Positions 16,705 through 24,482 are shown, numbered from the stretch's first letter. The stretch: DNA of 64,000 nt from Armatimonadota bacterium (GCA_025360125.1 JANYCU010000011.1:1-64000), one strand, 5' to 3'. A program made the numbers and translations. Notes: a model not told the origin generated them from the letters alone.

Positions 16705-17679
16705 CTATTGAGCCATCACTTCTGCCAGCAATAATTTCTCAGGATCGATGGTTCGTTCGGTGCTGAGGACGTAGGTTAGCGGGTGTGAAACGAGCTTGTT
16801 TCCATCAACCCCCGCCATTTCTCCTCGGAAGCCGCTGAGCATTCGGTTGGTGGCCAGTGCGCCGAGGCGCAGAGCGAGGACTCGGTCAAAAACAGTTGGA
16901 CTTCCCCCTCGTTGCAAATGTCCGAGTACAAGGTATCGGCAATCAAAGCCAGTGTTCTTTTCGATGAAAACTTTAACATCGCTAGCCCGGGCAGCACCCT
17001 CGGCGACGACGATGATCGAGCTCTTTTTACCCCGATCGGATGCTGACCGCAGATTTTTGCAAATGTCGAGGAGAGAATACGGCACTTCGGGGATGAGGAT
17101 TGCTTCGGCCCCGCCCGCGAGCCCGGACTCGATGGCGATAAAGCCATTTCGTCGGCCCATGACTTCGACCACGAAGACGCGTTCGTGGGAGTAGGCGGTG
17201 TCCCGCAGACGGTCGATTGCCTCGACCGAGATGTTTACCGCAGTATCGAAGCCGATTGAGTAATCGGTTCCAGAAATATCGTTGTCGATGGAGCCAGGAA
17301 TGCCCATGACCGGGAATTGGAATTCCTCTTGAAGTTTGAGGGCTCCGGTGAGGGATCCGTCTCCGCCAATGACGACCAAGCCCTCGACCTTGTTGGCTTT
17401 GAGGTTATTGATCGCCTTTTGTCGGCCCTCAGGGGTTCGAAATTCGGCGCTTCGTGCGGATCGGAGGATGGTGCCGCCACGGTCAATGATGCCGCCGACC
17501 GCTTTGGAGTCCATGACTTGGGTTTCGTTTTGGATGACTCCTTCCCAGCCGTGGAGAAAACCGATGACTTCGGCGTTTCGGTAGATGGCCGCCCGTACGA
17601 CTCCCCTAATTGCGGCGTTCATGCCGGGTGCGTCACCGCCGCTAGTTATGAGTCCAATTCGCTTCACGTACCAGTTCAT
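16705..17679 (-). CDS. pfkA: ATP-dependent 6-phosphofructokinase
   Basis: This 324-residue enzyme phosphorylates fructose-6-phosphate in glycolysis. The motifs are standard: RIGLITSGGDAPGMNAAIR at the N-terminus, VVIGGDGSLTGA (the Gly in GGDGS indicates ATP rather than pyrophosphate use), GSIDNDISGTDYSIGFDTA with the catalytic aspartates, and EVMGRRNGFIA. The ATG at 17679 is used here; a GTG at 17667 (VKRIGLITSGG) matches homologues even better. The frame from 17763 is too long. It is divergent from the CBS-DUF1385 gene, with a palindrome at the junction. Confidence 0.95.
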   Translation of the reverse strand: MNWYVKRIGLITSGGDAPGMNAAIRGVVRAAIYRNAEVIGFLHGWEGVIQNETQVMDSKAVGGIIDRGGTILRSARSAEFRTPEGRQKAINNLKANKVEGLVVIGGDGSLTGALKLQEEFQFPVMGIPGSIDNDISGTDYSIGFDTAVNISVEAIDRLRDTAYSHERVFVVEVMGRRNGFIAIESGLAGGAEAILIPEVPYSLLDICKNLRSASDRGKKSSIIVVAEGAARASDVKVFIEKNTGFDCRYLVLGHLQRGGSPTVFDRVLALRLGALATNRMLSGFRGEMAGVDGNKLVSHPLTYVLSTERTIDPEKLLLAEVMAQ

Positions 17680-17699
17680 TATGCCCAAAAACGGGCATA
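17680..17699. promoter_or_regulatory. Palindrome TATGCCC/GGGCATA between pfkA and the CBS-DUF1385 gene
   Basis: Perfect 7-base arms are separated by 6 bases. The element sits exactly where the two divergent genes begin. If both used their outermost plausible ATGs the starts would nearly touch, so GTG starts at 17667 (pfkA) and 17708 may be the real ones. That would leave the palindrome as a shared operator. Confidence 0.4.
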
Positions 17700-18802
17700 C
17701 TATTCGCGTGATCAAGGATCGGCTTACACAACCCGTTGGACGATTTATGCGGCCTTGCGTCACGATCGAGGATTTTTCGAGCGTTCATTTGGCGGTCGAG
17801 AAAATGCGGGAGGCAGGCCAGGAAGTCATTCCGGTTACCAGCGATGGTCAATTGGCAGGGGTTTTGACCCAAAAAAGCTTGCTTGAAATACTGGAAAGCA
17901 ACATCGAGAAGGATGAGCCCGTTGGGCGATATGTTGAGGTTCTGCCAAAGATTTTGAACCGAACGTCGGGGGCGGAGGCCCTGCGACTGCTTGAGAATGA
18001 CCAGACAATTGTGGTGGTTGATGACCATGATGTCGTTTGCGGGCTCCTGACACCGAGTTGTTTTATTGGCACGGTACGGCTGCCGGAACGGCCGTCGTCG
18101 GTGGGTGGGATGGCGACTCCGTTTGGGGTGTATTTGACCACGGGTTCGGTTCGAGGCGGCAAGCACGGCTGGTACTTGTTTTCGACGGGCATGTTCATGA
18201 TGGTCTTCTACTTCGTTGGTGTGGTTGCCGTTAGCAAAGCCACCGAGCACCTGCCAAAAACCAGAATTATTGAGACTTTGAGCTATATCGCGGCGAGTTT
18301 GATTATGCTCGTTGTTTTTCGATTTATGCCAATTGCGGGTTATCATGCGGCGGAGCATATGGTAGTTCATGCTCTTGAACGCGATGAGGAATTGACTCCC
18401 GAAGTCGTGTCGAGGATGCCCAGGGTTCACCCTCGTTGCGGGACAAATTTAGCGGTTGGAGTGTCGATGTTCATGTTGATTTGGCAAACTCCGTGGATAC
18501 CATTTGAATCGACTCGATTAATGTTAGGGGTGATTGTGACGCTTTATTCGTGGCGTAAAGTCGGATCGCTGGTTCAGTTTTGGTTCACCACCCGGACACC
18601 AAATGCGCAGCAACTTGCCAGTGGGATTGCGGCTGGAAAGGAGTTGCTATCCAATTATGAGGTCGCGAATGACCGTTCGGCGAGTCCATTGAAAAGAATT
18701 TTGAACAGTGGAATGTTGCATGTAATGGCGGGCTCATTTTTGACGTTAGGAATAGCAATCCTAATCCAGTGGCTATTTGGAGTCCAATTAATCGCGTTTT
18801 AG
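17681..18802 (+). CDS. CBS-domain/DUF1385 fusion membrane protein
   Basis: With the ATG at 17681 the protein has 373 residues. An N-terminal CBS pair (residues about 10-125: VGRFMRPCVTIEDFSSVHLAVEKMREAG, DGQLAGVLTQKSL) is a likely adenosyl-ligand sensor. A DUF1385 (YqhQ-like) domain follows, with about four membrane helices and the signature GYHAAEHMVVHALE...HPRCGTNL, a His/Glu/Cys set that looks metal-binding. The function of DUF1385 is unknown. The fusion suggests ligand-controlled activity. A GTG at 17708 is an alternative start. The secG gene begins 18 bases downstream in the same direction. Confidence 0.82.
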   Translation: MPKNGHTIRVIKDRLTQPVGRFMRPCVTIEDFSSVHLAVEKMREAGQEVIPVTSDGQLAGVLTQKSLLEILESNIEKDEPVGRYVEVLPKILNRTSGAEALRLLENDQTIVVVDDHDVVCGLLTPSCFIGTVRLPERPSSVGGMATPFGVYLTTGSVRGGKHGWYLFSTGMFMMVFYFVGVVAVSKATEHLPKTRIIETLSYIAASLIMLVVFRFMPIAGYHAAEHMVVHALERDEELTPEVVSRMPRVHPRCGTNLAVGVSMFMLIWQTPWIPFESTRLMLGVIVTLYSWRKVGSLVQFWFTTRTPNAQQLASGIAAGKELLSNYEVANDRSASPLKRILNSGMLHVMAGSFLTLGIAILIQWLFGVQLIAF

Positions 18803-18820
18803 GTATTCTATTAGGACTTC

Positions 18821-19279
18821 GTGGTTACTTTCATACTTATTCTCGCAATTTTGGCCGCGATCATTTTCTCGCTGCTCGTGCTTATAACGGGCAAAGGCGA
18901 CGCGATGAGCGGCGGCGGCAGCGTTCGTACCAGCTATAAAGGCAAGGCAACTTTTGACGACATCATGTCGAAAGCAACCCTCTATCTTGGAATTTCGTTC
19001 ATGGCATTGGTCTTGCTATACAGTGTTTTGACGAAGAAAGCGGCGGCGGCGGGAACGACCGTTACGCCACCAAGTAGTTCGAAGCCTACGGACAACACTG
19101 GTTCGGCGGTGAACAATGCGCCAGTGACGAATACTCCGGCTGTTTCTAATAACGCACCAGCTACGCCGCCACGGGCAACCTCGAATAATTCGCCGGCGTC
19201 GACGAATTCGCCAGCATCGAATAATGCACCAGCACCGGGCATTACTCCGGCAGACGGCAATAACGCGCCGAAGAAATAG
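18821..19279 (+). CDS. secG: Preprotein translocase subunit SecG with a long low-complexity tail
   Basis: The first 75 residues match SecG, the small accessory subunit of SecYEG. There are two membrane helices (FILILAILAAIIFSLLVLI and YLGISFMALVLLYSVL) flanking the cytoplasmic GGGSVRTSYKGKATFDDIMSKAT loop. The start is GTG at 18821 with AGGA about 5 bases upstream. Residues about 76-152 form an Ala/Pro/Asn/Ser/Thr-rich extension with repeats such as NNAP and NSPAS; typical SecG proteins are 70-120 residues. The tail would be periplasmic or cytoplasmic depending on topology and is of unknown use. Confidence 0.88.
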   Translation: MVTFILILAILAAIIFSLLVLITGKGDAMSGGGSVRTSYKGKATFDDIMSKATLYLGISFMALVLLYSVLTKKAAAAGTTVTPPSSSKPTDNTGSAVNNAPVTNTPAVSNNAPATPPRATSNNSPASTNSPASNNAPAPGITPADGNNAPKK

Positions 19280-19348
19280 AATTCGGGGCTCAGGGCTCAG
19301 GGCTCAGTCGCTAACAGCTAAACGCTGTTTTCCGGTACCCTTTAGATC

Positions 19349-20278
19349 GTGATCGAGATACATGGTGCCCCGTTTGACTTAGGGGGAGCTCGACAAGGGA
19401 GTCGCCTCGGCCCGGATGCATTGCGCCTTGGGGGGCTGGCCCATTCACTTTTTACCGACCTCGGGTTATCTGGGATTGACCGCGGAAACATTAACGTTGA
19501 CCTAGCAGCCGAGCCGGGTCCGGGTCTTCCGTTCGCCGCACCCGTTTGTGAGGCTTTGACAAAACTTAAGCAAGCCACAAATGAGGTTTTAGCCGCGGGC
19601 AATTTTCCGATCATGTTGGGCGGCGAACATTCGATGTCTGCGGGTCCGGTGTCGGCGATGGTTGACAAATACGGCGAGAAACTCGGAGTTTTGTGGATCG
19701 ATGCGCATGTGGACATGAACACGCCGGACATTTCTCCTTCGCAGAACATTCATGGCATGCCTTTGGCGTTGCTGTGCGGGTTTGAGAGTGGAGTTTCGGG
19801 TTCGTATGATACTGACTGGCGGCAGTTGGGATTGAGCGTGGGGCGGCCCAAGTTGAATCCGGCCAACATTTGTTGGTTTGGGCTGCGCGACGTGGACCCC
19901 GGAGAAGTTGCTCGGGCAAAGATGGGGTGCGCAGTGACGATGCACGACATTGATCGCGATGGCGTTTTGGGTTGCTGGACTCGGATTGATGCTTATTTTC
20001 GTGAGCGAGGGATTGAGTATCTGTATATCTCTTTGGATGTAGATGCGATGGATCCGATCTTGGCTCCGGGTACGGGGACGGCAGTTCGCGGTGGCCTGAG
20101 TTATCGCGAGGCGCACTTTTTGGCCGAGCTGATTTATTCGTCGCTTCAGTCGGCGGGCAGCTATTCGATGGTGGGCATGGATGTAGTCGAGGTTAGTCCG
20201 ATCCACGATAGTAACAATCAGACGGCGATTGTTGCGGTGGAGTGGGTTGCGAGTTTGTTTGGTAAGAGCATTCTTTAG
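19349..20278 (+). CDS. rocF: Arginase (ureohydrolase family)
   Basis: This 309-residue manganese ureohydrolase should split arginine into ornithine and urea. It has the arginase-type start IHGAPFDLGGARQGSRLGPDALR and the metal ligands in GGEHS, IDAHVDMNTP and SLDVDAMDP. IHGMPLALLCG and, near the C-terminus, MDVVEVSP also match the family. The N-terminus favours arginase over agmatinase or formimidoylglutamase. It sits alone between secG and kdsD. Sequence very like its last 45 or so bases recurs about 175 bases downstream (20407-20449). Confidence 0.9.
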   Translation: MIEIHGAPFDLGGARQGSRLGPDALRLGGLAHSLFTDLGLSGIDRGNINVDLAAEPGPGLPFAAPVCEALTKLKQATNEVLAAGNFPIMLGGEHSMSAGPVSAMVDKYGEKLGVLWIDAHVDMNTPDISPSQNIHGMPLALLCGFESGVSGSYDTDWRQLGLSVGRPKLNPANICWFGLRDVDPGEVARAKMGCAVTMHDIDRDGVLGCWTRIDAYFRERGIEYLYISLDVDAMDPILAPGTGTAVRGGLSYREAHFLAELIYSSLQSAGSYSMVGMDVVEVSPIHDSNNQTAIVAVEWVASLFGKSIL

Positions 20279-20406
20279 TCAGTTCTAATCGACCTTATTC
20301 GCTTCGCTCAATCGACTCATCCAATTCGCCAAGCAGATTTGGCATCTTTTAACGGATTTGGCTCATTGGCTTCTCTTTCCGCTTCGCGGAGGGCGACGCG
20401 AGTGCG

Positions 20407-20449
20407 GTTGCGGGGAGTGGGTTGCGAGCTTGTTTGGCAAGAGTATTTT
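20407..20449 (+). pseudogene. Duplicated fragment of the arginase gene 3' end
   Basis: The sequence GTTGCGG.GGAGTGGGTTGCGAG.TTGTTTGG.AAGAG follows the arginase C-terminal coding sequence at 20231-20269 almost base for base, with a few substitutions and one deletion. It has no open frame of its own. It looks like the relic of a tandem duplication or a recombination footprint. Confidence 0.6.
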
Positions 20450-20503
20450 GTGAAGTAGGGGACATGGGCAAGAGTCGAAGGGCGAGGGATTGACATGAAT
20501 TCA

Positions 20504-20566
20504 GCGAAGCGGGCTTCGCAGCCCAAAGCGAGTGCAGGCACTCGCACTCCAAAGTGCCTGCGGCAC
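20504..20566. repeat. Hairpin array upstream of kdsD
   Basis: The three hairpins are GCGAAGC-GG-GCTTCGC (20504-20519), GCGAGTGC-AG-GCACTCGC (20528-20545) and GTGCC-TGC-GGCAC (20554-20566). The middle one shares the 'TGC-AG-GCA' apex of repeat copy A. The order of stems, with a short triloop hairpin last, also matches. Confidence 0.6.
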
Positions 20567-20606
20567 AAAGAACCTTGGACATGGGTGCGAGGTACCCTTT
20601 TAGCCA

Positions 20607-21566
20607 ATGATTGAGAATGGGCGTCGAGTTTTGAACCAGGAGGCGGAGGCACTTTTGCTGTGCGCCAAGAGTCTTGATGAGACGTTTGAGACGGCTTGCG
20701 CCTGGTTGATGGCGTGCAAAGGGCGGGTGATTTGTTGTGGAGTCGGGAAGTCGGGGCATATTGCCAACAAGACTGCTGCAACGTTGGCCAGTACAGGCAC
20801 TCCGGCGTTTTTCATGCATGCGGCCGAGGCAGTGCACGGTGATTTAGGCATGGTAACGGCTGACGACATTGTGCTGGTTTACACCCATAGTGGCGAGACG
20901 GATGAGTTGGTTCGGCTATTCCCCAGCTTTAAGGCTTCGGGAGCGAAGACGATTTTGATTACGGGCCGACCGGGAAGCACGGCGGCAAAGCTATCTGATT
21001 TGGTGTTGGACACTGGAGTGCGCGAGGAGGCTTGCCCGAACAACTTGGCTCCGACAACGAGTACGACGGTGATGGTGGCCCTCAGTGATGCGCTGGCGAT
21101 TACGGTTATGGAGTCTCGCGGGTTTGGCAAAGATGACTTCGCCAAGTATCACCCTGCGGGGGCGCTGGGCAAGCGGTTGTTGCTTCGGGTCGAAGACGTC
21201 ATGCGTCGGTTTGAGGATATTGCGGCTTGTTCGGTCGATGATACGGTTTTGGCTGTGATGCAGAAGATCGCGACGGCAGGCGTCGGGGCGGCCTGCGTAG
21301 TCTCGGCGGATAGAAGCTTGTTGGGTTTTGTGACCGAGGGCGACCTGCGGCGGCACTTGTTGCGGAGTCCGATTGATATTGACGCTCGAACGGAGACGTT
21401 TATGACGGTCTCACCTTCGATGATCGAGCCAGATTTGTTGGCGATCGAGGCACTTGAGGTTTTTCAGAATTCGGCGGCTAAGATTGGCGAAATGCCGGTG
21501 GTTGAAAATGGAAAGGTCCTTGGGCTTTTGATGCTCAAGGACCTTTTGCGATCGGGGATCGTTTAG
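20607..21566 (+). CDS. kdsD: Arabinose-5-phosphate isomerase (SIS + two CBS domains)
   Basis: This 319-residue protein converts ribulose-5-phosphate to arabinose-5-phosphate, the first step to KDO for lipopolysaccharide. The SIS domain shows GVGKSGHIANKTAATLASTGTP, MHAAEAVHGDLG, THSGETDE and the catalytic KYHPAGALGKR. Two CBS domains follow, the first opening with VEDVMRRF and the second around residues 258-315. The length is as in KdsD/KpsF. Its presence argues for a lipopolysaccharide-bearing outer membrane. It converges with rpsR, with one base between their stop codons. Confidence 0.94.
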   Translation: MIENGRRVLNQEAEALLLCAKSLDETFETACAWLMACKGRVICCGVGKSGHIANKTAATLASTGTPAFFMHAAEAVHGDLGMVTADDIVLVYTHSGETDELVRLFPSFKASGAKTILITGRPGSTAAKLSDLVLDTGVREEACPNNLAPTTSTTVMVALSDALAITVMESRGFGKDDFAKYHPAGALGKRLLLRVEDVMRRFEDIAACSVDDTVLAVMQKIATAGVGAACVVSADRSLLGFVTEGDLRRHLLRSPIDIDARTETFMTVSPSMIEPDLLAIEALEVFQNSAAKIGEMPVVENGKVLGLLMLKDLLRSGIV

Positions 21567-21567
21567 T

Positions 21568-21996
21568 TTATTCGCCTGCTTCGGCGGTTGCTACTGCTTC
21601 AGGAGCTTCGGTTCGGGCTTCTCGTGGCTCTCGTGATTCACGACCTTCTCGACCTTCACGGTAGTCTCGTGGTTCGCGTGGTTCGCGCTTTTCGGTGCTC
21701 ATCTCGGTAACGACAAATGGAATTAGGGCCATTTCTCGTGCCCGCTTGATGGCTTGGGCGATTTGTCGCTGCTGGCCTGCGGTCGTACCGGACTGGCGTG
21801 ACGGAATCATCTTGCCTCTATCGTTAATGAACTTTCGGAGAAGTGCGGTGTCCTTATAATCAACAATGTAGATCTTGTTGAGAGTCAGGTAGCTAATCTT
21901 CTTCTTGCGTCGAGTTCGGGCTTTGGCGCCGACATCAGCGTCCTTGTCCATCTTCATCGGGTCAACCGATTGTGCTTTATTTAAATCTTCACTCAT
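21568..21996 (-). CDS. rpsR: 30S ribosomal protein S18 with N- and C-terminal extensions
   Basis: Residues about 27-100 match S18: [67 protein letters not shown] in outline, with the RNA-binding basic helix. S18 binds the central domain of 16S rRNA next to S6. At 142 residues it is much longer than the usual 75-90. A 25-residue acidic leader precedes the core, and a tail of about 40 residues consists of [17 protein letters not shown]-like repeats ending in an Ala/Glu-rich end. The ATG at 21996 has GGAG upstream. The usual rpsF and ssb neighbours are absent. Confidence 0.93.
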   Translation of the reverse strand: MSEDLNKAQSVDPMKMDKDADVGAKARTRRKKKISYLTLNKIYIVDYKDTALLRKFINDRGKMIPSRQSGTTAGQQRQIAQAIKRAREMALIPFVVTEMSTEKREPREPRDYREGREGRESREPREARTEAPEAVATAEAGE

Positions 21997-22357
21997 TTGC
22001 TTTTGGTCTCCATCGGAGGCTTGCGCCCCAAGCAGCAACGAATGATTATGGCACATTTGGGAAGCTGCTAGCTGTCAGTAAAGAAGCTGTTAGCTATCAG
22101 CAGGTTGTGGAGTTGGGAGATTTAGACGAACAGTGGATCATCCCCCTGCTTCTGGGGAGATTATGGCTTGATGGACATTCATGGCGGGACAGAAAATTTT
22201 GAGCTATTGAGTCGGGAGCATTGCTTCCTCGCTTCCCAGCTTCGTCCGCCTGGTATCCGTTACTAGCTAGTAATTATTACAGCTTGGAATAATAACCGTG
22301 TATTTACCAGGGACATTGGCACAATCCAGATGGAATTGCCTCAGTGAGCTCAAGGAT

Positions 22358-22427
22358 GGGTCACACCAAGAGCCACGATACCTGGGGAGGAATCGTAAAC
22401 CAAAGCCTGAGGGCAGCGGTAAGACCT
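22358..22427 (+). ncRNA. Possible structured leader upstream of flagellin (unassigned)
   Basis: Hand folding gives an outer stem GGGTC/GACCT (22358-22362 with 22423-22427), an inner ACC/GGT pair, a hairpin ACGAT/ATCGT (22375-22379 with 22392-22396) and a small GCC/GGC hairpin (22405-22414). It matches no riboswitch class I know. It also competes with the sigma-28 reading of the same bases, since that start site would lie inside or after it. Confidence 0.25.
22396..22422 (+). promoter_or_regulatory. Candidate sigma-28 (FliA-type) promoter of flagellin
   Basis: TAAA at 22396-22399 is followed after exactly 15 bases by AGCGGTAA (22415-22422), which matches five of eight positions of the FliA -10 consensus GCCGATAA. 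The predicted start near 22429 leaves a short leader containing GGAGGA (22437-22442). Flagellins are the classic sigma-28 targets. Confidence 0.4.
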
Positions 22428-22446
22428 GATAGTCACGGAGGATCGA

Positions 22447-23871
22447 ATGTCATTTCAGATTAACAACAATATCACCGCATTGGGCGCTTACAACAGTGTT
22501 TCCCATGTTTCAACCTTGATGAGCAAGTCAATGGGCAAACTTTCAAAGGGTCTGCGAATTGCAGATGCTTCGGACGACCCTGCTGGTCTCATCTCATCTG
22601 AGCTTTTCCGCTCACAGATCGCTTCGATGGACTCGGCCATGCGAAACAACACTGAAGCCATGAACTACTCGAAGACGGCTGAAAATGCACTCGGAGAAAT
22701 GAACCAGCTTCTTGACGATGCTCGAGGACTTGCAGTTTCGTCCGGTAACTCGGCCACTCTGACAGCTACGCAGCTCTCTGCTAACCAAGATCAGATCAAC
22801 TCGATTATCACTTCGATCAATCGAATCTCATCATCGGTTACCTATTCAGGTCGAAAGCTCCTCGACGGTTCTGCTGGTGTCACAACCCAGATTTCGAACA
22901 CTTCGAAGATTGCAGGATTCAGCTTCGGCGGTACTGCAAACGCAACGACGATTACTCAGACTGGTCTTGTAACGATCAACCAAACGGTTGCCGCTACTGC
23001 CGCTCTGTACACCGCAACCGCGCTTCTTACTGCTGGTGCAGCCGCATCTGGTGCAATTAGCGTCAACGGTGTCAGCTTCACAATTGCGGCTGGTACTTCT
23101 GGTGCGAACATTGCTTCTGCACTTAACGCAGCTTCCGGTCAAACGGGCGTTACTGCTTCGTTTACTGCAGCTAACCAGTTGATCTTTACTCAGACGCAAA
23201 CGGGTACCAACCGATCAGTCAACTTTGTTGACACGGCTGGTGCAGTATCTTCTGCGGCAAACACTTCAGCATCGGTCACTGGTGCCAACGCAACTGCGAC
23301 GGTTACTATGGGCGGTCAAAGTGTTCTCTATACAGGTGGCGCTGCTGGTGCAGACGGTCTGTCCTTGTCTGACGCTGCAGGTAACAAACTGACGATCACC
23401 ACTGGTGGTAACGCGGTTAATACTCAGTTGATGGGTCAAGTCATCGCACAAGACTCAAGCTTCCAAATCGGATTCCAAGCTGGCGGAACCGCCAACCTTG
23501 CTCTCCGAAATATGAGCGCAGGTCAACTTGGATCAGGTATTGTCAGCGGTCTTACCGTTAACAACTTGGATATCTCAACCGCTGCTGGTGCGAACTCCGC
23601 TCTGTCAGTCCTTGACAAGGCGATTGACGAAGTCAGCCAAATGCGAGGCCGAATTGGTAACTTCCAAAGAAACGTATTGGAATCGAACAACCGAACACTT
23701 TCGAGTATGAAAGAGAACCTTTCGAACTCAGAGAGCTCGATCCGAGACCTTGACGTTGCTGCAGAAATGACCAACTATACTAAGCTTCAAGTTATGCAAC
23801 AGGCTGGTATGGCAATGCTCGGACAGGCAAACCAGTCCGGTCAGTCGGTTCTTTCTCTCTTGAGAGGATAA
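22447..23871 (+). CDS. fliC: Flagellin
   Basis: This 474-residue filament subunit has conserved coiled-coil ends. The N-terminus reads INNNITALGAYNSVSHVSTLMSKSMGKLSKGLRI followed by ASDDPAGL. The C-terminus reads LDKAIDEVSQMRGRIGNFQRNVLESN, with DLDVAAEMTNYTKLQVMQQAGMAMLGQANQ and LLRG at the very end, which fits export by the flagellar type III route. The central part (about residues 170-400) is Ala/Thr/Gly-rich and includes a flagellin IN-motif-like stretch (GAISVNGVSFTIAAGTSGANIASALNAASG). GGAGGA precedes the ATG. No other flagellar genes are in the window. A strong terminator follows directly. Confidence 0.97.
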   Translation: MSFQINNNITALGAYNSVSHVSTLMSKSMGKLSKGLRIADASDDPAGLISSELFRSQIASMDSAMRNNTEAMNYSKTAENALGEMNQLLDDARGLAVSSGNSATLTATQLSANQDQINSIITSINRISSSVTYSGRKLLDGSAGVTTQISNTSKIAGFSFGGTANATTITQTGLVTINQTVAATAALYTATALLTAGAAASGAISVNGVSFTIAAGTSGANIASALNAASGQTGVTASFTAANQLIFTQTQTGTNRSVNFVDTAGAVSSAANTSASVTGANATATVTMGGQSVLYTGGAAGADGLSLSDAAGNKLTITTGGNAVNTQLMGQVIAQDSSFQIGFQAGGTANLALRNMSAGQLGSGIVSGLTVNNLDISTAAGANSALSVLDKAIDEVSQMRGRIGNFQRNVLESNNRTLSSMKENLSNSESSIRDLDVAAEMTNYTKLQVMQQAGMAMLGQANQSGQSVLSLLRG

Positions 23872-23899
23872 GGCTTACCTTAAACGAACATTCGAAAGT

Positions 23900-23923
23900 G
23901 CCTCCGTTATGCGGGGGCTTTTT
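23900..23923 (+). terminator. Rho-independent terminator of flagellin
   Basis: The stem GCCTCCG pairs with CGGGGGC (one G-U pair) around loop TTATG and is followed by TTTTT, 29 bases after the flagellin stop codon. Confidence 0.88.
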
Positions 23924-23973
23924 CATGTTTGAAGGGTCTCATTTTATCCACGAGTGTGTTGGTTCGCATGGTG

Positions 23974-24456
23974 CTAAGCATCATTGAATTGAACCTCCGG
24001 CTTTCGAGTTTGAAGACTTCCCTGCTTTCCAGTCTTATGACGAGCCATCCGCCGAGCAGGAGGATGGAGTGGATGTTTTTTTTCTCGGGAGACTTCTACG
24101 ATTTCGGCGCGGTTGATTTCAATTGTTTCGTCTTCGGTTACGATCAGGATCTTTTTCTCAGTGATGCTTAACAGTCCAATTTCGGCATGAGCGTCGTAAA
24201 TTGTCGTTGGTCTGCGATAGACAAAACCAATCAGCTCACCTTCGGCTCCTGTTCGGACACGAAGCTCATGATCAATCTTTTTATTCTCAAAAAAACCGAA
24301 GCGGTCGATTCCGACCCAGGTGGCAAGGATTCCCGCTACGGCTTGAACCATTGGTCCGAAATTGAAGCAGAGCGTGGCAACGGCGATACCCAGTAGAACC
24401 GGAACGATATTGCCCAAGACCTGTCTACGAATACTCCATATGCGTCGTTGTGACAC
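23974..24456 (-). CDS. Membrane protein of unknown function
   Basis: This 160-residue protein has a basic N-terminus (MSQRRIWSIRRQ). A paired hydrophobic region follows (residues about 13-30 and 33-50: VLGNIVPVLLGIAVATLCF, VQAVAGILATWVGIDRFGFF), then a soluble strand-rich domain, then a basic tail (ARRMARHKTGKQ). The soluble part has alternating charged strands (ELRVRTGAEGELIGFVYRR; KKILIVTEDETIEINRAEIVEV), reminiscent of small membrane-anchored PH-like domains, though I cannot assign it. It is divergent from the AddB-like gene across 26 bases. It is probably a real single gene. Confidence 0.55.
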   Translation of the reverse strand: MSQRRIWSIRRQVLGNIVPVLLGIAVATLCFNFGPMVQAVAGILATWVGIDRFGFFENKKIDHELRVRTGAEGELIGFVYRRPTTIYDAHAEIGLLSITEKKILIVTEDETIEINRAEIVEVSREKKHPLHPPARRMARHKTGKQGSLQTRKPEVQFNDA

Positions 24457-24462
24457 TGCCTC

Positions 24463-24478
24463 ATGTTACACTTAACAT
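24463..24478. promoter_or_regulatory. Palindrome ATGTTA/TAACAT before the AddB-like gene
   Basis: Six-base arms around CACT lie in the 26-base divergent gap, ending 4 bases before the ATG at 24483. It could be an operator shared by both genes. The AT-rich TATAAA next to it is too close to the ATG for a normal -10 box. Confidence 0.3.
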
Positions 24479-24482
24479 ATAA

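Larger units (their letters stand above)
20279..20606. other. Intergenic region with an arginase-tail duplicate and hairpin array
   Basis: This 328-base gap holds no intact gene. It contains a decayed copy of the arginase 3' end (20407-20449) and three consecutive hairpins (20504-20566). The kdsD gene begins right after it, so its promoter must lie here or upstream; I cannot pick one out. Confidence 0.6.
21997..22446. other. Divergent intergenic region between rpsR and flagellin
   Basis: This region of about 450 bases has no credible gene. It must contain the rpsR promoter (leftward) and the flagellin control region (rightward). The right third contains a possible sigma-28 promoter, a set of small complementary segments, and a good Shine-Dalgarno GGAGGA 4 bases before the flagellin ATG. 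Confidence 0.55.

Noticed and set aside
17642-18430. 262-residue leftward open frame opposite the CBS-DUF1385 gene
   Set aside because: The plus-strand reading has clear CBS and DUF1385 signatures; the opposite frame is a His/Arg/Asn-rich shadow.
19286-19331. Short direct repeats (GGGCTCAGGGCTCA) and AACAGC/GCTGTT hairpin after secG as a terminator
   Set aside because: The hairpin has only six pairs and four T residues; I could not support it as a terminator and note it only as simple repeat sequence.
22300-22345. Sigma-54 promoter before flagellin (TGGCAC followed by TTGCC)
   Set aside because: The spacing between GG and GC is about 18 bases, far from the required 10.
22358-22446. Cyclic-di-GMP riboswitch before flagellin
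   Set aside because: A CAAAGCC segment recalls the class I consensus, but the GNRA loop, its receptor and the overall length do not fit.
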